From the NCBI GenBank assembly GCA_050084985.1, contig JBITNC010000002.1, positions 32,674,001-32,738,000 of the forward strand: DNA of 64,000 nt, in the 5' to 3' direction. The notes below the pieces were generated by a model. It saw only the letters and a program-made list of their open reading frames with translations. It was not told the DNA's origin and searched no databases. Origin of the DNA: Nageia nagi. Taxonomy: Eukaryota > Pinophyta. Below, one piece after another: positions 10,555-23,434 of this stretch. The position numbers were made by a program, and so were the translations under genes. Numbering within the stretch: position 1 is the first letter of the stretch; each line of letters starts with the position of its first letter.

Positions 10555-11780
10555 TGAAGCTTGAATTTATGTTGAATTCATGTTTGTGATGACAACTTCA
10601 CCCCTAGGAGGATTTTATGGTATATTATATTGATTTTGTTGTACATCATTATGGTAAGTTCACTCTACATGAAGAATTTGTTATATAAATTTTTAAAGTA
10701 AAAGATTGGACAATCTAGCACTATTTAGTTATCCATGTGTGAGGAACTCTTATATATCTTTTGGCATTGTTCAGTTATCCATATGTGAGGAACTCATATG
10801 TGCATTTTTTTATGCTCTATTTTTTAATAATAATCCACACATGTTGTATATACAATAGGTGACTATGTGTTTTTAGCCTGACATATTCATGATGACTTAT
10901 AGTATACCAATGATTGATTTATGATGGTATTTACTTGATTCATCTATCCTTGTTGATATGAATATGTTGCATCTAATTGATCTTATTATTTGGGATGCTT
11001 ATAAATTGTAGGTTCTCTTGAGATTGCAAGTTACTTACTTCAGGTGTGCAGGCTCATGGAGACTCATCATGACTTTTAGTTGGATGACTACTTTATATAT
11101 ATTAAAACCAATTATGGTTAATGATTGTCTTGTAAACCATTTGTTAAAATGGTAAAAAAATAAGTCTCAAACTAGATCTTGCTTCCTTCACAAATATGTA
11201 AAAATGTCTTATCTTTGATTGTATATGTTTGGAGGAGAACTCACTTACTCTCCTTTTTTCTTGTCTCTTATTTGCTCTATCCTAGTATTGCATTAAAGAG
11301 GAGTTTTGAAATGTATAATACATTATTACAAAGGTTTAGCATTAATACTCTTTGTAAATTCACTAATACATAATGGTATCAATAGATACCTTAAGTATCT
11401 AGGTGAATATGATAATGTAACTTGTCCTACACTCCATGTCATGAGCATGCCCCTTAGGTAAAAGGGAGTTGGATGTCATACCTTTGTACATTGGATAAAA
11501 GGGTGATCATAAGAGGGATTTTGGCCTATAAATAGAAAGCTTCCTCTTTGTAATCACACACCAATTTGTGAAGTAAAGTTATGCTAAAGGATAGTGTTTA
11601 GGAGATGAGATTAGGAGAGTTGTAAGATGTTCATATTTGTGAATGAAGTAAGATCTAATTAATGAATGTACTCCTAGTTGGAGGAACCACTTTATATCTT
11701 GATTCACTTTGTGAGATTATCTCTTTGAGTTATCTTAATGTTAGTTTGGGATTTCATAATATTATGGTAGTTTAATATTG
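10555..11780 (+). mobile_element. Probable copia 3' LTR and adjoining LTR-like DNA
   Basis: Starts TG directly after the polypurine tract. Two ends are possible. One is CA at 11370, which would be followed by a Met-type PBS-like string TGGTATCAATAG at 11374. The other is an end near 11780, because a second typical LTR promoter with a TATA box lies at 11527-11534 and TTTGTAATCACACACC follows it. I found no matching LTR upstream of 6664, so neither end is proven. It abuts the remnant of element F. Confidence 0.4.
11527..11534 (+). promoter_or_regulatory. TATA box in LTR-like DNA
   Basis: TATAAATA in the context GGCCTATAAATAGAAAGC, followed by a short pyrimidine-rich stretch, as in many plant copia LTR promoters. 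Confidence 0.5.
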
Positions 11781-11784
11781 TTTA

Positions 11785-12500
11785 TGGTATATTTCAATCC
11801 TCATAATTGCATCTCTAAAGATTACAAATCCCAAAAACACTAAACTATCCTAAACAAATCTACAATTTTGTAAATTGACATATAGTTTCTCATTCTTGAT
11901 CACATATAACACCAATTTTAGATGTAATAAATGCTCTTATTCACTTTTAATATAAATCAAGCTATCATCAAGATACATAACTACAAAATGACCATTATAT
12001 TTTTATAGTACCTTATTCATCAATTGCATAAATGTACTAGGTGTATTAGATAACCTAAATGGCATCACCATTCATTTGTACAACCCAGATTTTATCTTAA
12101 AATCCATCTTTCATTTAGCACCTTCTTGAATTATGATATGGTAGTAACCACTATGTAGATCAATTTTACTAAAGTATTTTTCTTCAACTAATCTATCCAT
12201 CATGTCATTCACTCTTGGCATAGGCTATCACTACTTTATTATGATTTTATTTATGGCTCTAGTATCCACACACATCCTCCATAAACCATATTTCTTTGGG
12301 ATTAGCAATGCTAGAGTCACACATGAAATCATACTCTCCCTAACTAAGCCCTTCTTTAGTAAATTTGTCACTTCCTACTAAACTTTGCACTCTGTGTTAG
12401 GTTCAATCAATAAGCTACCTAATTTGGAAGTGTTAATCTTGGGATCAAATCCATGTGATGCTAGATATCCCTCTTTGGTGGCAACCCATTTGGGAATTCC
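11785..12500 (-). pseudogene. Ty3/gypsy (chromovirus-like) reverse transcriptase remnant, element F
   Basis: Read leftwards, this is the N-terminal two thirds of a reverse transcriptase. It includes degraded CVDTRAINKI and DDMMDRLVEE regions, a GYYHIRIQ-like stretch, LYKWMVMPF, NTPSTFMQLMNKVL, and VVMYLDDSLIYI, with the catalytic YLDD intact at 11964-11975. After it come HLLHLKLVLYVIKNEKLYVN and LVFLGFVIS, where the match ends near 11785; the rest of pol is missing. These motifs are those of the chromovirus/Metaviridae RT rather than the Tat/Athila type seen in A, B and E. Several stops and small frameshifts are present. Confidence 0.8.
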
Positions 12501-12880
12501 TATGGTGTGACATCTTCATATTATTTTAGCAATTGAGCTAGTATTATAGATATAACCACTTTCTCTATTTCAAGCTTCTTAGCTATTAAGGCATAATAGA
12601 AGATAGCTTCCTTAATTACTGCAAGAAACTCCTTCATTTCCAATAAGCTCTTGCTTGATCCATCCTCCTTTAAAGGCATAAAAACCACCTTCACATTATC
12701 CTTATAGAATGTATGAGTATTATTTCTACTATTATGGTTAGAATCCCTATCATATTGCCAAGGTCTCCCCAACAAAATGTGACATGCATCCATTGAGATC
12801 ACATCACACCACACTTCATCCTTGTAAGATTTCCCAATTGAGAAGTTGACCAAACACCTCTTATTAATGGTTAATACATT
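12501..12880 (-). pseudogene. Ty3/gypsy protease remnant, element F
   Basis: An open stretch of 110 codons at 12521-12853. The part VSFSIGKxYKDEVWCDVI-like, then MDACHILLGRPWQYDRDS, is the hallmark C-terminal end of the aspartic protease domain of plant Ty3/gypsy chromoviruses. It is followed by the usual linker (KVVFMPLKE) to RT. The catalytic DSG part would be further right (about 12900-13000) and is degraded. The domain lies in the right order between gag and RT. Confidence 0.85.
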
Positions 12881-14330
12881 TATTTTAATCTATGAAATAT
12901 GATAAGGGTTTGTATATTTTTCACATTTTAGATTTAATTTATAAACCATGATATTAGAGATCAAATTTTCACAACTACCTCCATTAATGACCATGTTACA
13001 TACCTTTCCTTATAAGGTACATCTTTTGTAAAAAATATTATTTTGCAAGCAATAATTTCCATCATCTTCTTCTTGCATGCTTACCTTATCTATAACAATG
13101 AGGGTTCTCTATATCATGAGGGTTTCACCCATATCTATAGTGACTTCTATTTCAATCTCTTCCTCTTCTTCAAATAGGGCAACCCTAACTTGTCCCCTTT
13201 CTTTTGCATCATACTAAAGGTAGTCAAATTCTTTATAACCTTCCTCTACACATATATAATAAGTGAATGGCTTGCATGGTCCATTCCCCATCCTTCCTCC
13301 ACCATTCCCTCTTCCTCTCAGATACCCTCTTCCTCTCGAGGAGGTATCTTGACCTTGTCTTGCTTGATACTCCTTTTTGAAAAATGTTGACGATTCTACT
13401 TTAGAGAAATTGGATCCACCATGCCCTCAATTTGAAGAGGGTGTTGATCCTTTCTTTCCCCCTTTATTAACCCTCTTAAGATTCTCCTCAGCTCTTAAGG
13501 CCATTTGGTATGCATCTTCTATAGTAAGAGTATGGTGCATAAGTATCTCATCCTAAATAGAGAAACTTAGGCCATTAACATACCTTGCAGCTCTCTACTC
13601 ATTTATGTCATTATGCTCCACCAAAATGGATAATTTGTAGAACTTGTTGGTGTAATATTTGACACTTTGTTCTTTCTATTAAATATTTTGAAATATCTTC
13701 TTTCTATCAAATATTTTGGAATCTATAAAATAAAGTGTAGGAATAATCTACAAGAATAAATTTCTCTTGTAACTTCTTCTTCATCTTGGCCCAAGCCCTA
13801 ATCTTCTCTTTTCCCTTACTCTTTCATGAAGCCTGTAGATGATCCCACCAAATCAATGCATGCCCCTTTAACTTTGTGCATGCAAGCTTCACCTTCTTAT
13901 CCTTAGATGAATCACCCCATTCAAAGTATTTCTCCATGCTATTTATTTAATCAATCAACTCCTCTATTTTCAACCCACTAGCATACTCAAAAACCTTGAT
14001 CTTGATCCCATCTTGGTTTCCTATGATCCATTTTTATGCTTGCATTAGCTTATTCTCAAAGTGTTTTTCTACTTATACCTAATGTATGGGTTCTCCTTCC
14101 ACCTCAACATTAGGTACATCTTCCCCAAACATGCTCTCATTGTTGGATCCAAGATTCAAGTGAGCACGGGGTCTCCTTTCCCCTGTATGGTTAATCACAC
14201 TAGTTAACCATGCTATTATTGCATACATATCCTCTATTTTCCTCTTCATGTGGGTATAGACACTCGCTACACCCCTACCTACATCCCTAGCTTATCTTCT
14301 AGGTGGCACATTCTCTCCACTAGCAAGATC
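12881..14330 (-). pseudogene. Ty3/gypsy gag remnant, element F
   Basis: Gag of element F, read leftwards from about 14330. The Retrotrans_gag capsid domain lies at about 14000-13500: FEYASGLKIEELID, INSMEKYFEW, KKVKLACTKLKGHALIWWD, YYTNKFYKLSILVEHNDINE, ARYVNGLSFSI, TIEDAYQMALRAEENLKR. A Gly/Arg-rich basic stretch follows near 13400-13260 (SSRGRGYLRGRGNGGGR), where chromovirus gags have their linker before a zinc knuckle; the knuckle itself is too decayed to assign. About ten stops and at least two frameshifts. The region 12881-13180 is a degraded link to the protease. Confidence 0.85.
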
Positions 14331-14334
14331 ACAT

Positions 14335-14348
14335 GCACTTTGATACCA
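14335..14348 (-). other. Primer binding site of element F (Met-type)
   Basis: TGGTATCAAAGTGC on the minus strand, close to the consensus TGGTATCAGAGC that pairs with initiator-Met tRNA. It lies just upstream of gag, where the PBS should be. Confidence 0.75.
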
Positions 14349-14850
14349 GATGATGTGAATTCAGCTATAAGAGACTAATAAAATGGGCTCCAATCACATA
14401 AATGTGTTAACATAGAAGAAAATTTGCAAATGATCTTTTCCTCATTCTTGAATTCATAATACTTTATTTAGGTATATTACAATAGCTAATATATAAAGAA
14501 GGAGAATCTCCCTCAAAAATAATGAATAGTTTGAAAACTAGGACATTACTAAAAATAACAAGTTTCTAAAGATAGAAAGATAGAAATTTTTAAAATATAT
14601 TAAAGTCTACTTATTGGAAAATCCTAAAAATTGACACTAAGCTAATTTTGGGGCACTAAAATCCTAAAAACCTATACCTAGCTCTTCTCAAAATTTCAAG
14701 ATGATTCGATAATCAAATCAAAAGTTATGATCATTTTAAGGTGCATCATAGATCTTGATCTAGGGCATCCTTTCTAAAAATTCATGAATCCATTTTTTTC
14801 TATTATTCATCCCTCTACCTAAAGCTCTTCACATAGTAGCTAGAGAAAAT
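14349..14850 (-). mobile_element. Probable 5' LTR of element F
   Basis: DNA upstream of the Met-type PBS of F, without a reading frame. A candidate LTR end (CA) is at about 14354-14359. The start was not found because no second copy is in the window. The last part of the stretch may already belong to the leader of G. Confidence 0.35.
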
Positions 14851-17000
14851 GATAAAATTAGGATTTATTCTACATATTCTTTAAAAATAGATTTAAATGT
14901 AGACCAACCTATGGTCTCTAGGGGTAATGTTAATTTTAATGATATCTAGAGAAGTGTTAAGTACAACCCTAACCTACCTCTACAAGAACCTCACCCTGGT
15001 AACCATGATACTTATTACGATACTAAGTCTACAAGGTCTAGTAAGAAAATAGATATTATTGGTGAAACTCATCATAGATTTGATACAAATATTGAAAATT
15101 TTGAATTTGAAATAGTAATTTTGAATAGTAATGATGATAATTATAATGATAATGTTAAAATTGAACAATTAGATAGAATTCCTAGGCATGTTCAATCTAT
15201 TAAGGAATTGCTATCAGATAGAGAAAAGTTGGAATATTTTCTTACTCATAATGTTGAAATTATTATTGATATTCTAACAAATTATGAGTTATTAGAGGAG
15301 AAATGTGTACCTTTGCAATCATCAAATAGTTTTTTTTCTTATGAAAATGTAGGTTCAACAAGATAGAGGGTTTCTACTATCAATACAGATGCTGCTAATG
15401 ATGTTCCACCCTATGAACATGCCACCATCAGTATGAATGAATATGATGCATAACATCCTCCTGAAGGCAACAAAGCTATTTCAAATCCCCCACACAAAGT
15501 AGCTATTGAGAATAATGAAATGGAAAGAGAAGATGAATATTGTGAATACCTAATTCTCAAACTTGATCACTTCAAAATAGGTATGCTTTCCAAAGGTAAG
15601 GACATGTTACAAAATGAAGAACCTAATTTAAATCTTAGAGAACATTTATTGATCTTATTAACAATACTTATAATCATAATCCTAATTGATCATTAGAAAA
15701 GCATAATATTAAAACTGAGATCCTTCATGATATTTAAGAAACCACTCCCTTTTATATGGATCCTTATGAGAAATAATTGGAGTTATGGTAAAATTGTTTG
15801 ATAAGCTTGAACATGAGAGGGTAAATAGAATTGGACCATTTGTTTCACTTAAAGAAAAACAACTTAGAAATGCCAAGGTTCCACCTCAAACCCCTACACC
15901 ACCCCCAATAAATAATATACTTATTATTCAAAATCAATCTCCTATAGTCTCAAATCCAACTAAGGAAAGGATAAAGAAATTGGAAAAGGAATTACTTAAT
16001 GATGATGTAAATGATTTCTTTTTTTTTTAAGAATCCTTTGACTAATAGAATTATTTCTAAAGTGCTTACTGGGTAAAATGAGTATTAAATTTATAAAGTT
16101 TGATGGTTTACAAGATCCTAGGATGCATATTAGAAAATTTCAAGAAGAAGCTATGGAATATATGCATGATAAAGATTTTCTTGCTAAATTATTTTTACAT
16201 AATTTGAAATATGATGTATTGAAATGGTAATTTCTTCTTCTTGAAAAAAGTATTTATAGATATGAATATTTGATAATCAATTTTTGTAATGCTTTAGATA
16301 CAACATTGCTGAAAAGGTTCAATTCTAAGATATATGCAAAATTAAACAATTTCCTAACCAATATTTGGCTAACTTTGTGAAAATATAGAAACATACTTCT
16401 AATAAGATCACTATGCCTGAGCAAGATTTAAAAGATACATTTTTCAATTCCTTATTACCTGTTTCAATTCCTTATTACCTGTATATAAGTTATTTGTTAT
16501 TTCTAATCATGGTATGACATTGGGGGAAATGATAGATGTTTTATTTAAAAAAGAGGATTACATAAAGAAACTTTATGTTATGCATAATAACAAACCTCAA
16601 ACATATGAAAAGAAGGTAAACACTCTTGAAAATAATAAGAAACCTAAAGTAAATAATGTTGATAATAAAAATAGTAAACCTTGAACATATAAAAAGAACA
16701 CTCCTAAAAGTAACTCAAAGGAAATTTACAAAGTTGATTGATATAGCTAATAATATTCCTAATGTGTTGTTGAAAGAGGAACTTATTGAGCTTCTACCTA
16801 TTGTTGACCCTAAATTTTAAAATAGTGTGCCTAAAAATTTTTGATATGAGGATTTTGCAATTATCATAGGGTACCAGGACACCTAACAAGAAATTGCAAG
16901 GTTTTAAGAAATATTATTCAAGATTTCATTAATAAGAAGAAATCAAGATGGATGATAACACTATTGCAAATGATGGACCTATTCACCCTGATAATGGATA
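14851..17000 (+). pseudogene. Ty3/gypsy gag-only remnant, element G
   Basis: Gag of an Athila/Tat-type Ty3/gypsy element. The frame is largely open at 14869-15366 (acidic, Asn-rich) and continues with stops to 15785-16030, a Pro-rich then Lys/Glu-rich segment ending in a T-run. The capsid domain begins near 16080: KFIKFDGLQDPRMHIRKFQ, AMEYMHDKDFLAKLF, then KITMPEQDLKDTFFNSLLP. A short duplication (tttcaattccttattacctg twice near 16440-16480) interrupts it. The zinc knuckle FCNYHRVPGHLTRNCKVLR at about 16855-16908 has the C-x2-H-x4-H-x4-C form found in that group. No protease, RT or integrase follows, so this is a gag-only element or a fragment. Confidence 0.8.
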
Positions 17001-18099
17001 GTTAGGGTTTTTCACAAGTCCCCTACCTCCTTCATAATAGAAAGTTTACATTGGTATAGTAAGTACTTCACATTGTTTGAATTATTATTTTGCTAAGAAA
17101 TATGGGTGTAGAAATGGAAACTCAAAGAATGGTGGAAAAGTAATGAAATCAAACATCACTAACAATGTGCACCTCTAGTTGTAAATCATTAATGACATGG
17201 AAAATACAACAAGGAAGGTGCCTCTCTTCATCCTTGCTTCTAAAAAATGTGTTTGGATTTCCAAACTATCCCAAGTACATAAAATTATTCCTTAAGCTAT
17301 AAAAATTGTAACTGTATTGTACATTAGGTAGGTTGCTTATTTGTTTGAATGTTATGAATTTTTCTTTATTATATGCATGTGGTTATAGACTTTTCATTCC
17401 ATGGGAAATTATTCTTTCACTATTTGTTAAAATTTTTATTGTACAACTTTAATTCCTAGAATAAAGTTAAAAATAATACTATTTTATTAATCCTCATTAT
17501 GTGTCTAATCATTTAAAATGATTTAAATATGAATTTGATAACATTAAAAAGAAAAAACTCATTGTTGTTCATTGTTAATAAATTTTGTACCTTGAATTTA
17601 GCTTAAAGGCTTGCTTGTTTCTTTCATTATTTGCTTGTACATTTCAAGGGATTAATTATGGTTAACCTGTAAAATTGGATTGATATATGTTGAAATTCAT
17701 TTTTTGGATTCATTGAAGTTAAAAATTGCATACATGTTTCTTTAATTGGATGGTTTATTACTTATTCTTGAAACTTGTATGTTGTGAATTTACATATTTT
17801 ATTCAAACACATTATGCAACACTAAACTAAACCATTCACATTCATAATGCAAATAAGATGAACCAAACACATTCAATACAATATTGAGCTAAAATATATA
17901 TATCAAAAATAATCATATAATATGTAATGGGGTGGAACCAATTCCATAGCCTAATTACTAATGGGCATTACTATCATTGGTGGTAGTATCATCGATTCTC
18001 AACCTAATTCAATAGCTACTACCATTGGCTCCTGATAATGAAACCTAACCTAATACAACACTAGTACTAATCCCCTAATCTGATAAGAGAATCTTATTC
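17001..18099. other. No gene seen
   Basis: The first 280 bp still look like tail sequence after the gag of G (HCLNYYFAKKYGCRNGNSKN and LFILASKKCVWISKL can be read), but I cannot name a domain. From 17300 to about 17930 the DNA is AT-rich and noncoding. From 17930 on it may be the far end of the PMD-like remnant on the minus strand. Confidence 0.4.
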
Positions 18100-19113
18100 C
18101 TATTATATTTGCCCTAGAGTGTAGCTATCTCACCCTCCTACTCTATCCAATCTATGAGGATTTACATGAAAGCCCATTGCTTATTGGGTGAAGGCATCTC
18201 CACCCTCTCTTATAACCTCTTCATAGATTGCTCCAATGTTGTAATTTCTACATCCCAAGCAACACGTTTGCCCTATAAAGCTACCATCTATTCCTTGAGA
18301 AGCTTGATCCTCTCATTTTTAGCCTTAAGGGCCATAATTTGTATCTCAAATTCTCCTATAAATAATTAATACACTATTATACCTCTAATCATGAATGAAA
18401 TGAAAAAATTAAGTATGTGGTTAGTCTTTTTACCTTGTGCCACTAATGGCATGACCATGGCTAGCATCACTAATCCTAGTGCTACTACTCCTCCGTCCTC
18501 CATGGGAATATCATGTATAGTATTTTTGACCTAATAAGGATCATCCTCAAAGTTACCCTTGCTTGTTGCCACATCCTCTTCCTCCTCATCCTCATCCATG
18601 CCCAAGGTAGCTATATGAACTCCTTGCCATCATGTGGCATATCTTTAAACAACTCTTGACATCATGGACACATCAGCTTTCACTTATGTACTCTTAGCTC
18701 CTTCCATGTGAGCCTCCAATATGGGATAACCTATTATCTCATAGGTGTATATCTCTCCACCACGTATTTGTGGTAGCAAACTAGAACTAGTGGGATCCCT
18801 TATTGGATCCCAAACTTCCTCAACACTCACTATCTTGGTATGGAGGAAGCAATGCTGATGCATCCATGCTAGGTGATGGGCATCATACTCCCATATGAAT
18901 TTTGCATAAGAGACCCATACTAGGTCCTCTACATGCAATATATCCAAATCTCTCTTTCAAGCCTTTAATTTATGTGGGTACCTATACTTGCCTATTCTTG
19001 ATACCCAAAACATTAAGGCTATGTCCCTTGGGTCCTCTCAACCCTCTATAAACCAACTAGACTAATTAATGCTATCTTCTCTTAGGCCTAGACCTAGTGT
19101 AAAGGCTACCTAA
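18100..19113 (-). pseudogene. Plant mobile domain (PMD/MAIN-like) remnant, C-terminal half
   Basis: Read leftwards from the LTR of element C. A stretch resembles the second half of the plant mobile domain: ALMFWVSRIGKYRYPHKLKA, then RDLDILHVEDLVWVSYAKFI, like the family pattern RxxLDxLxxxxVxWxPY, followed by a His/Trp-rich part (EYDAHHLAWMHQHCFLHTK). After it come an acidic run (DEDEEEEDV) near 18590 and a Lys/Glu-rich likely coiled coil at 18400-18230. The best open stretch is 18684-18947. PMD proteins occur in plant genes and are often captured by Mutator-like and LTR elements. The matching N-terminal half lies at 24631-25260, beyond inserted element C. Family assignment is from memory of the pattern. 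Confidence 0.5.
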
Positions 19114-19739
19114 TGCAATTAATACAAATGGGGTTGATTAATACACTATCACTCTACTTTGTAAATATTTATGCATATATCAGAAATATGGTAATAACAT
19201 GTAACATGAATGCAATATTATTTACTTATATTCTATATTCATTATATTAATAAAAAAAATGTACAAAATATAGAGCATACATTCATAAACAAGTACACTA
19301 TTGGTGCCCTAGAATTGGCATACCATTGGCACCATAGGATGAGTGAAATTATAAATGCGAACAAGAATGTAGTGATGATGAATTAGTGAATAATCAAATG
19401 ATGAACATACATGCAAACTTATAGAATAATAGATGCATAATATAGATAGACAAATAAAGTTGCAATCCTTCAAATGATCTTCAATTGATAATCTTTATAT
19501 TAGCTTGAAATGATTATTTTCCCATGATTCGCTCATGATCTATAGGTCATCAAGTGATGTCTTTATATATGACACAAGTTTACATAACTTTGATATTTTT
19601 ATCCCTTGTACATTCTATAAGGGTCAAATACATGGCCTACACCTCTTTTATACATTTTTAATTCCTTTTTAAATAATATATTATTAAGGCATTAAAATGA
19701 TTTATCAAATACATAAAGGTTCATTTTGAGGCATCTACA
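19114..19739 (-). repeat. 3' LTR of element C (626 bp)
   Basis: Begins TGTAGATGCCTCAAAATG on the minus strand and ends at TG (plus strand) at 19114. It aligns along its whole length with 24007-24630; by eye I judge roughly 85 percent identity. A TATA box TATAAAAG lies at 19645-19652 (minus). Confidence 0.9.
19645..19652 (-). promoter_or_regulatory. TATA box in 3' LTR of C
   Basis: TATAAAAG in the context GTATAAAAGAGGTGTAGG, conserved in the partner LTR at 24536-24543. Confidence 0.55.
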
Positions 19740-19752
19740 TTTTCCCCTCTTT
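19740..19752 (-). other. Polypurine tract of element C
   Basis: Minus-strand AAAGAGGGGAAAA stands directly before the 3' LTR start. The same tract, aaagaggggaaaaa, stands before the LTR of the related fragment D at 27432-27445. Confidence 0.8.
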
Positions 19753-22313
19753 GGATGTGTGATTGAAGCAATGAAATTACATATCCAAAGAAGAAGTGTA
19801 TAGAAAATTGTTTTTTGATCCTTTTGTTGATGATGATGATGAGGGTCCCTTGCTACCTTGTTTTGACTTGGATACCCCAAGAAAGGTCCTTGAATGGTGC
19901 AACCAAGGAAAAATTTAATGAAGAATAACTCTTCAGGAATGATGCTATGTAGATGATGGAAATGACTATGCTATCATGTACTTGTATTGTCCCATATCCA
20001 ATTTTAGAGATGGAAGATGTGTTTTTTCCCCTTATACTACTTCAACCATGAATCTATTCATTCCATCATTTCTAATACTCAAGAACCATTTTCACTTATG
20101 TCCATGCCTTGAAATAAATAGGATTCACTTTGAATGAGATGAAATAATGATGAAATGGATGCAGCTGATGACATGGAATTCTATGATTTTTCTTCTGCTC
20201 TTCAAGATGTAGAGACCTATAATGAAGTGTTAGTCATAAAATAGGATGGATGAATAGTAAGTTTCATCATCCATTTATGATGAGTTAATGTCAATAATCT
20301 ATTTATGATTGCATCATTAGTTTATATTTTAAGTGAGTGAACTCTCACTAGCCATATCATTGGCCATCGATGATCATAAATTTTATGTCTATGATTTAAA
20401 TATATTATGCTTTAGATTGATTCAAAGCAAAAACCATGTGGATACATAGTAAGTTGTATCATCCATTAAAGATGATCCAATTTCAACATCTTTCTCATGG
20501 TTGCATCATCGATTTACTTTTAATTAATGAACTCTCACTAGCCATTTTGTTGGCCATCGATGATTATACGTTTGTATGTCTATGATTCAAATATAGTATA
20601 CTTTAGATGGGTTCATAGAAAAATCATGTGGATACATAACAACTTGTATCATCTATTGAATATGATCCAATGTCAACATCTAGCTCATAGTTGCATCATT
20701 AGTTTACTTTTAAGTGAGTGAACTCTCACTAACCATGTTGTTAGCCATCAATGATCATACATTTTATGTCTATGACCTAAATACATTATGTTTTCCTTGT
20801 GAAAGGTGAATGATCAATGCTAATCATACCCACCTAGATAATACCTATGGTACAAAATAACATAAACTTGCATATTTAACATCCATGAAAGAATAAGCAA
20901 TGTAAATAGCAAGGATGAAATAAAATATTTAAATGTTTATACTATGGTCAATGCCAACCATAATGATATAAAGTATGATACATAGACTACTATGATATAT
21001 AAGTAATAGCCTATGGATGATGTTTGAATGACTCACACTAGTGATGTCCTGCAATGAATGTAATATGTGCTCATGGGAGACCATGGCTTTGGAATAATTA
21101 TCAGTATACCAATAAATCATCAATGTACCATATATTCAATTAATCATTAGCATTTCATTTCAATATATCAATTTACATGAATTTTCAATATAAATCCACA
21201 CCATTGGTGGCATGGTATGCCTATAATTTTATGATCATATTTTTAATAATTTTGATCCTTATTAATAAAATATTGCATACGCATGAAAGAATCATAGAAA
21301 TGAGTAGACATTGAATGAAATTTCAATATGTACCAATTACAAAATTATTTGTAGCAACTACATGACACTAGCAGCATGAGATTTTCCATATCAAGTGCAA
21401 AATTTTGAAAGAAAATCATCCATATCACTCTTCATTGCTTCTAAATCATTTCCAATTGCCATAAAATTTTCAAGATAAAGCATTAACTAGCAATATGTGA
21501 TCATATATTCAATTTGTCTATACAATGATGATGTTATTCAAGAGGAAGAATCCATTCAATTTGCATTAAAAATAGTTTAATTCAAATATTTAATACAATG
21601 CAATATTTTATAGACAATACCATAATGCTATATTATACAAAATTTTCAAGGATATAATGGCCTTAAATTACATTAGTAAAACATGCATTTTGTTTGAAAT
21701 AGTAATCATAAGAATAGCATATGCAATGTTTACTTTTCATACCAGATAGTCAAAGAAAATATAGTGGTCTTAATTCATCAATGAAAATTTTTCAATGAAG
21801 AGAATAAAACATGTGAGATGATATACCTTACCTTTGCTTAACTTTATACCCTATGGATGGGCAAGTTTTGCACTTTACAATTTTGAATTCTAAATTTTGG
21901 CCTTCTAATTTTCATCATGCCCCCAAATGAAGCTATATCCACTTTTTCTTGATTTTATGTTTGTATTTTTTTTTGTTTTTATGAAATGCAATTAATATAG
22001 GATGCAATGACTAGACCCATGATATGCAACCTACATGAAATGCACCCTATATGATATGCATCCTATATGATATGTAAAATTTAGAAACTATAGTACATTA
22101 GGGGTTGGTGAAACCCCCATTAGTTTAGGACATTTTGATAAGAAAAATGGATTTTATTTTCTTATATTATCCTCTACATTGTCTATACCTTGGGCTGCTA
22201 CTCTTTCAAGAAGATCAATAAATTCAATTTGTATCTCTAGAGGTAATGTATTGTATTGTTACAAATAACTATTAAAGAGTAAAATCTTGAATAAATACTT
22301 GTCAAAAGGCCAA
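19753..22313 (-). other. Noncoding internal region of element C
   Basis: About 2.5 kb between gag and polypurine tract, without a credible protein. The part 20800-21740 aligns in reverse complement with 26340-27240 (fragment D), so it was a shared part of the family and not random flanking DNA. The tandem repeat at 20257-20800 is absent from D. Confidence 0.7.
20257..20800. repeat. 190-bp tandem repeat, about 2.9 copies
   Basis: Anchor words recur at fixed distance: actctcact at 20341, 20531 and 20722 (spacings 190 and 191), and the string aagttgtatcatcc or variants at about 20259, 20450 and 20641. Each unit also holds ttggccatcgatgat. It is internal to element C, close to its 3' end. Confidence 0.85.
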
Positions 22314-23434
22314 TTATTTTTTTCTATATTCTTGTAATTGAATCTCAATTAGATCTAATTGAGCTAATTTTTTTCTTATGTTTGCTTGACTAGCTAGATG
22401 TGTAGAATAAGAACCATTATTTTCATTATTATTTTCATATCTTTGGTGATATACATGTAGTATATCATGCCATTGGTGACGTGCTTCCTCATCATAATTA
22501 TCTTGAAAATTCACAATTCAATTTTCAATCTCTAAATTTGAAGCATGCTGAGGAAGTTGATATTTGCCTTTTGCAATCATGTCTAAAATTATAAGTTTCA
22601 AATCATGATAAGAATTTATAACATGACCCTTTCATTGATGATAAGTGCAATAAATACCCTCATTTACCATTGGAGTATCATTATCTTGTGTTCTTTTTAA
22701 TGGCATTAATAAACCTCTTTTCATTAGATCCCTCATAATTAGCCTTTATTGATGTCCACTAAGTATCTCAAAGTTGGGGACCTCTTGATTCGGTGGTGGG
22801 GAACAATTGTACCTATCCTATTTGGGTTGTTCTACAATACGAGCATCTTGTATTTTCAAAGTTTCTTAAGATGTTACTCTTTTCCAACATTGTTTTAGTT
22901 TTGGTTGAATTTGGGGTTTAATTTGTGATTTTGGTTGAGGTTTTGGTTGAGAAGATATTTTATTTTTTTTTATTTTGTATAATTTCCTCTTCAAACTTTT
23001 GCATACAATATTGCCTAGCATATGGATCTTCTAACAATTTATCTAATTCTTTTTTTAGAATTTCATAGTATTTTTATTTCAATTCAAGATCATTATAAAT
23101 TCCAAACATAAAATAGGGATTGAATAACATGTGCTTTAATTTTTTAAAATTGATCTTGAAGTATAAATTTTTAAAATACAATATCATTCATTTCAAACTT
23201 ATCCATAGCATCTAAATTTAAATATGCATCACAATCAAATTGAGCCATATAATCATTAGAAATAACATTATCATGCACTTTATTTTCTATAATACTTGGC
23301 ATATCACCATTTGCAATAGTCAAGAATGAATTTGATAAACTTAATTCATCAAAAGATTTTCTATTATGCATAACATCCATTTCTTGTTTAGGAGGAGGTG
23401 CAAATAAACCACATATCACATTCAAACAAACCAT
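22314..23434 (-). pseudogene. Gag remnant of element C
   Basis: Starts ATG at 23434 (MVCLNVICGLFAPPPKQEMD). Open stretches are 23434-23171 and 22514-22314; between them are stops and a frameshift near 22930. A Gln/Lys/Pro-rich basic region (SQPKPQPKSQIKPQIQPKLK) lies near 22930-22870. A degraded zinc knuckle, YCTYHQ-KGHVINSYHDLK at about 22655-22600, has the C-x2-H-x4-H-x4-C spacing of Athila/Tat-type gags, with Tyr for the last Cys. The C-terminus is acidic and Gln-rich. No capsid motif is as clear as in A or G, so I call it gag mainly on the knuckle and its position. Confidence 0.6.

Noticed and set aside
11374-11385. TGGTATCAATAG as the PBS of another element
   Set aside because: No gag follows; the next DNA is LTR-like and then the RT end of element F on the other strand. 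Kept only as a remark.
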